9,458 nucleotides of DNA. Source: Oscillospiraceae bacterium. GTDB taxonomy: Bacteria > Bacillota_A > Clostridia > Oscillospirales > Oscillospiraceae. This document shows positions 6,385 to 9,458 of this stretch, one piece after another. The notes under the pieces were generated by a model that made no database searches, was not told the origin of the DNA, and worked only from the letters and a program-made list of their open reading frames with translations. The stretch lies in NCBI GenBank assembly GCA_016302005.1, contig JAEDOK010000065.1:1-9458 (forward strand), written 5' to 3'. Position numbers and translations under genes: made by a program. How positions within the stretch are numbered: position 1 is the first letter of the stretch; every line of letters starts with the position of its first letter.

Positions 6385-8067
6385 TTATTCGGCGGAGATG
6401 AGGTAGTAATAGACGGGCTGACCGCCGTTGATGACATTGACTTCGACCTCCGGACAGACCTCCGCAAAGATGGCGGCGGCTGCCTGCGCTTGGTCTGCGG
6501 TGATGTCCGCGCCGTAATAGATGGTGACGAACTCCCGCGATTCGCCGTGAACCTTCTCGGCAAGTCCCCGCAGGAGCTTGTCCGGATCGGGGCTGTTGCC
6601 GAACAGGGCGCTGCCGTAGAGCGCCAAATACTCGCCCGCGTGGATGTCGTGCCCGTCAAAGTCGGAATCCCGCGCGGCATAGGTGATCTGCATCGTTGCC
6701 ACATTGCCCATCGCGTCCAGCATCGTCTCGGTATTGGTCGGCTCGTCCGCGTCGGGGTCAAACAGCAGCATGGCGGAGATGCCCTGCGGGACGGTCTTTG
6801 ACGGAATGACAATGACCTTCTTCTCCGTCAGGGGGATGGTCTGCTCCGCTGCCATGATGATATTTTTATTATTCGGGAAGACGAACACGACCTCGGCGGG
6901 GGTGGCGTTGATCTTCTCCAAAATGTCCTGCGTCGAGGGGTTCATCGTCTGACCGCCTGCGATGATATTGTCCGCGCCCAGCTCGCGGAACACATTCGCC
7001 AGTCCCTCGCCTGCGCAGACGGCGACCATGCCGTAGTGCTTCTCCGGCGCGGCGATGACCTCCTCCTGCTGCTCCAGCTCCTGCTCGATCTTTTCCAGAT
7101 CGTCCGTGCTGCGAGCGGCTCTGCCGGCAGCAAGATCGTCGTGCTGCATCTGCATGTTTTCAATCTTGGCAAGCTCCAGCGTACCGTATTTCTGCGCCTC
7201 GGTCAGCGCCTCGCCGGGGATATTTGTGTGGACATGGACTTTGAACGCCTCGTCGTCCTCGCCGATGACGATGCTGTCGCCGATCGTATCCAGATAGGCG
7301 CGCAGTGGGTCTAAGCAGATATCTTCTGTCGCCTTGCGGACGATGAAGACCGTGTCAAAGGCAAAGGTGATCTCCTCGGTGTCAAACTCCGCGAAGTCCG
7401 CCTGCTCCTTGACGGGAGTGCCCTGCACGGGCGCTTCGATCTCCGCGCCCCGCAGGACGGCAAGCATCGTCTCAAGCACATAGAGCCAGCCCTTGCCGCC
7501 GGCATCGACCACGCCAGCCTTTTCCAGCACGGGGTTTTGATGCACGGTCTCCGCAAGCGCTGCCTTTGCGCTCTGTGCTGCCGTTTCCAGAACCGCCTCG
7601 AAGCTGCTCTCCGTCTCCGAAAGGGCAAGCGCGTCGGCGGCGGAGACGCGGGCGACGGTCAAAATCGTGCCCTCGGCGGGCTTCATGACCGCCTTATAGG
7701 CTGCCTCCACGCCTGCCGTCAGTGCTGCGGCAAGCTGCGCGCCGTCGCACTCCTCCGCGCCCTTCAAACTCTTGGCGATGCCCCGGAAGAGCAGGGACAG
7801 GATCACGCCCGAATTGCCTCTTGCGCCGCGCAGCATGGCGGAGGCGGCGGTATCGGCGACCTTCGTGAGCGTCGGCGCACTCAGCTTGCGCAGTGCGTCA
7901 GCGGCGGAGGAGAGGGTCATGCCCATATTGGTGCCCGTGTCGCCGTCCGGCACGGGGAAGACATTTAATTCGTTAATCTGCTGCTTATGCAGCTCTATCG
8001 CGGCAGACGCGCCGATCAGCATTTTTTGCAGCGCGCTGCCGTTGATGGTCTGTTGCAATGTGTCCAC
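6385..8067 (-). CDS. fakA: Fatty acid kinase FakA (DAK2 domain, YloV)
   Basis: The 560-residue protein matches FakA/YloV in length and order. With a FakB (DegV) partner, FakA phosphorylates exogenous fatty acids to acyl phosphates for phospholipid synthesis in the cytoplasm. The N-terminal DAK2 kinase domain (about 10-205) shows NVFPVPDGDTGTNMGMTL (35-52), where Asp41 and Asp43 should bind Mg-ATP, and GARGNSGVIL (81-90). A middle domain (about 230-300) contains the His pair in VHVHTN (His278, His280). The C-terminal part carries VFPNNKNI and PSKTVPQGISAML and ends in YYLISAE. At the usual YCTEF position this protein has FDTVF, placing Asp238 where a cysteine is expected. The start is GTG (8067), seven bases after the yloU stop, with AGAGG close upstream. 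A TTG at 8058, giving MQQTINGSALQKM, fits the family's N-terminus well and is a real alternative. It is the last gene of the gpmI-yloU-fakA operon; no fakB is in the window. Confidence 0.93.
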   Translation of the reverse strand: MDTLQQTINGSALQKMLIGASAAIELHKQQINELNVFPVPDGDTGTNMGMTLSSAADALRKLSAPTLTKVADTAASAMLRGARGNSGVILSLLFRGIAKSLKGAEECDGAQLAAALTAGVEAAYKAVMKPAEGTILTVARVSAADALALSETESSFEAVLETAAQSAKAALAETVHQNPVLEKAGVVDAGGKGWLYVLETMLAVLRGAEIEAPVQGTPVKEQADFAEFDTEEITFAFDTVFIVRKATEDICLDPLRAYLDTIGDSIVIGEDDEAFKVHVHTNIPGEALTEAQKYGTLELAKIENMQMQHDDLAAGRAARSTDDLEKIEQELEQQEEVIAAPEKHYGMVAVCAGEGLANVFRELGADNIIAGGQTMNPSTQDILEKINATPAEVVFVFPNNKNIIMAAEQTIPLTEKKVIVIPSKTVPQGISAMLLFDPDADEPTNTETMLDAMGNVATMQITYAARDSDFDGHDIHAGEYLALYGSALFGNSPDPDKLLRGLAEKVHGESREFVTIYYGADITADQAQAAAAIFAEVCPEVEVNVINGGQPVYYYLISAE

Positions 8068-8074
8068 CCGCCTC

Positions 8075-8428
8075 TCAGTCTAACATCATGGAGTCAATGA
8101 TGACATTGACTGCCTTCACTTCAGTATCGGTCTGCTGAGATACCATATAGCGCACCTCGGAGACAATGGACTGCCCCAGTGCGGGGATATTGACGCCTTG
8201 GTCGATCATGATGTGCAGGTCGATGGAGATCGTCCCGTCTTCGTTCGGGGTGACGAGGACGCCCTTTGCCATGGACTCGCGGCGCAGAAGATGGACCAGT
8301 CCGTCCGAGACGGAGCGGATCGCCATGCCCTTCACGCCAAAGCAATTGGTCGCGGCGTTGCCTGCGATCTTGGTGTAAACGGAGTTGCTGACGGCGATGC
8401 TGCCGAGTTCGGTTTCACGACGGATCAT
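8075..8428 (-). CDS. yloU: Asp23/Gls24 family envelope protein (YloU-like)
   Basis: The 117-residue product opens with a short strand (GSIAVSNSVYTKIAG), followed by a helix and GVKGMA. It continues with GVLVTPNEDGTISIDLHIMI, PALGQSIVSEVRYMV and the C-terminal VKAVNVIIDSM. This is the full pattern of the Asp23/Gls24 (DUF322) family at its usual length. Members are associated with the membrane and cell-envelope stress in Gram-positive bacteria; exact function is unclear. Next to yloV/fakA it reproduces the conserved yloU-yloV pair of Firmicutes, which supports both names. Translation is likely coupled to gpmI, because its AAGGAGG overlaps the gpmI stop codon. The ATG is eight bases beyond that site. 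Seven bases separate it from fakA. Confidence 0.92.
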   Translation of the reverse strand: MIRRETELGSIAVSNSVYTKIAGNAATNCFGVKGMAIRSVSDGLVHLLRRESMAKGVLVTPNEDGTISIDLHIMIDQGVNIPALGQSIVSEVRYMVSQQTDTEVKAVNVIIDSMMLD

Positions 8429-8436
8429 GCTTTTTA

Positions 8437-8443
8437 CCTCCTT
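8437..8443 (-). promoter_or_regulatory. Ribosome binding site of yloU, overlapping the gpmI stop
   Basis: On the minus strand this reads AAGGAGG, eight bases before the yloU ATG. Its first two bases are the last two of the gpmI TAA codon (8444-8442), which suggests coupled translation. Confidence 0.85.
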
Positions 8444-9458
8444 AAATCATGCCGGCTTCCCAGCAGGCGGGTGCGGACAGTCCCAACAGCTGCGCCACGG
8501 TCGGCGCGACATTGGCAAGTCCGTAGTGACCTTCCTTGATGGTGTACTTGTGATCGGGGTCATAGATGATGAAGGGGACGGGGTTGAGGCTGTGGGCGGT
8601 GCGGATGGAGGTCTTGCCCTTCTTCGTCTCGGTCATCTGGTCGGCGTTGCCGTGGTCTGCGGTGATGAGAACGGTGTAGCCGAGGCGGTCGGCGGCGTCC
8701 AAAATGCGCTGCACGCTCGCGTCCACGCACTCCATTGCCGTGACGACGGCGCTCATTACGCCGGTGTGACCGACCATGTCGCCGTTCGGGAAGTTGCAGC
8801 GCAGGAAGTCATATTCCTTCGACTCCATCGCCGCGATCAGGCGGTCGGTGATCTCCTTGGACTTCATGGCAGGTGCCTGCTCGAAGGGGATGACATCGGA
8901 GGGAATCTCCTCATAGGTCTCCAGCGCTTCGCAGACCTTGCCGGAGCGGTTGCCGTTCCAGAAATAGGTGACATGCCCGTACTTCTGCGTCTCGGAGACG
9001 GCGTATTCGCGGATGTTGTTGGCGCACAGCAGCTCCGTGAGCGTGTTTTTAATGACGGGCGGCTGGACAAGATAATGCTCGGGGATCTTGAGGTCGCCGT
9101 CATATTCGAGCATACCGGCGAACTTCACGCCCGTGTAGTCGCCGCGGTCAAATTTGTCAAAGTCCTTGCGGTCGAAGGCGAGGGAGATTTCCTGCGCCCG
9201 GTCGCCGCGGAAGTTGTAAAGCACCACGCTGTCGCCGTTGGCGATCTTCGCGACGGGTTCGCCGTTTTCCGCAATGACGAAGGCGGGGAGGTCCTGGTCG
9301 ATGCAGCCAAGCTCGGCGCGGTAGGTCTCGATGGCGTCCTTTGCCGAGGGGAACTGTCTGCCGATGCCGCGGACATGGGTGTTCCAGCCTGCCTCGACCA
9401 TCTTCCAGTTGGCCTCATAGCGATCCATCGTGATCTGCATTCTGCCGCCGCCGGAGGC
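8442..9458 (-). CDS. gpmI: Phosphoglycerate mutase, cofactor-independent (partial, N-terminus outside window)
   Basis: The enzyme interconverts 3- and 2-phosphoglycerate in glycolysis using two Mn ions. The reading frame is open to the right edge, where it reads ASGGGR before an internal Met; that Met (9440) is not the start. About 338 residues are visible of an expected 510-550, so the N-terminal part, including the phosphoserine of the phosphatase-like domain, lies outside. Visible family motifs, in order, are MDRYEANW (near the edge), NFRGDRAQEI, QPPVIKNTLTELL, SETQKYGHVTYFWNGN (containing the family's active-site Lys), NFPNGDMVGHTG, LITADHGNADQM and TAHSLNPVPF. The DMVGHTG and ADHGN segments supply metal ligands. 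NFRGDR in place of the Bacillus-type NFRPDR, plus extra sequence before it, points to the longer subgroup of the family. It ends in TAA inside the yloU ribosome binding site, so it heads the visible operon, though its promoter is not in view. Confidence 0.95.
   Translation of the reverse strand, partial: ASGGGRMQITMDRYEANWKMVEAGWNTHVRGIGRQFPSAKDAIETYRAELGCIDQDLPAFVIAENGEPVAKIANGDSVVLYNFRGDRAQEISLAFDRKDFDKFDRGDYTGVKFAGMLEYDGDLKIPEHYLVQPPVIKNTLTELLCANNIREYAVSETQKYGHVTYFWNGNRSGKVCEALETYEEIPSDVIPFEQAPAMKSKEITDRLIAAMESKEYDFLRCNFPNGDMVGHTGVMSAVVTAMECVDASVQRILDAADRLGYTVLITADHGNADQMTETKKGKTSIRTAHSLNPVPFIIYDPDHKYTIKEGHYGLANVAPTVAQLLGLSAPACWEAGMI

Noticed and set aside
6385..6812. Open frames on both strands in the C-terminal part of fakA (6372-6812 minus, 6379-6801 plus)
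   Set aside because: Both are shadows caused by high GC third positions; the 560-residue FakA frame covers them with clear motifs.

Overview
The window looks like chromosomal DNA from a GC-rich, spore-forming clostridial Firmicute, probably near the gut Oscillospiraceae/Ruminococcaceae. Supporting signs are strong AAGGAGG-type ribosome binding sites with frequent TTG and GTG starts, a YtvI-type sporulation membrane protein, a PheB (UPF0735) ACT protein, and the Firmicute pair yloU-yloV. Short palindromic intergenic repeats also recur. The lineage is an inference; there is no rRNA or other marker here. No tRNA, CRISPR array, transposase or phage gene was seen.

Layout from left to right. Positions 1-479 hold no credible gene. 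They are a mosaic of repeats: a 54-bp direct repeat, an imperfect inverted repeat and copies of a short repeat that recurs near 6305. Positions 480-3971 (minus) encode a 1163-residue ABC exporter with ATPase and FtsX/MacB-type permease in one chain. Its very large outer domain contains three tandem helical repeats of about 60-64 residues. A hairpin element (4070-4177) separates it from ytvI (4182-5228, minus). ytvI is divergent from pheB (5338-5778, plus), and both start at TTG codons chosen by their ribosome binding sites. Next is a stand-alone acyl-carrier-like gene (5924-6151, plus) with a good promoter and a strong bidirectional terminator. In it, the usual phosphopantetheine-serine position is alanine and the serine is shifted by one residue.

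Positions 6201-6384 are another repeat-rich spacer. From 6385 to the right edge runs a minus-strand operon, in transcription order gpmI (phosphoglycerate mutase, N-terminus outside the window), yloU (Asp23/Gls24 protein) and yloV/fakA (fatty acid kinase). The genes are separated by 13 and 7 bases.

The genes are mostly housekeeping: glycolysis, activation of exogenous fatty acids, envelope homeostasis, amino-acid sensing, and a membrane exporter. The points most worth a second look are the odd acyl carrier protein, the repeat-expanded exporter outer domain, the Cys-to-Asp change at the predicted zinc site of FakA, and the dispersed repeat family. I did not find a convincing new multi-gene system.
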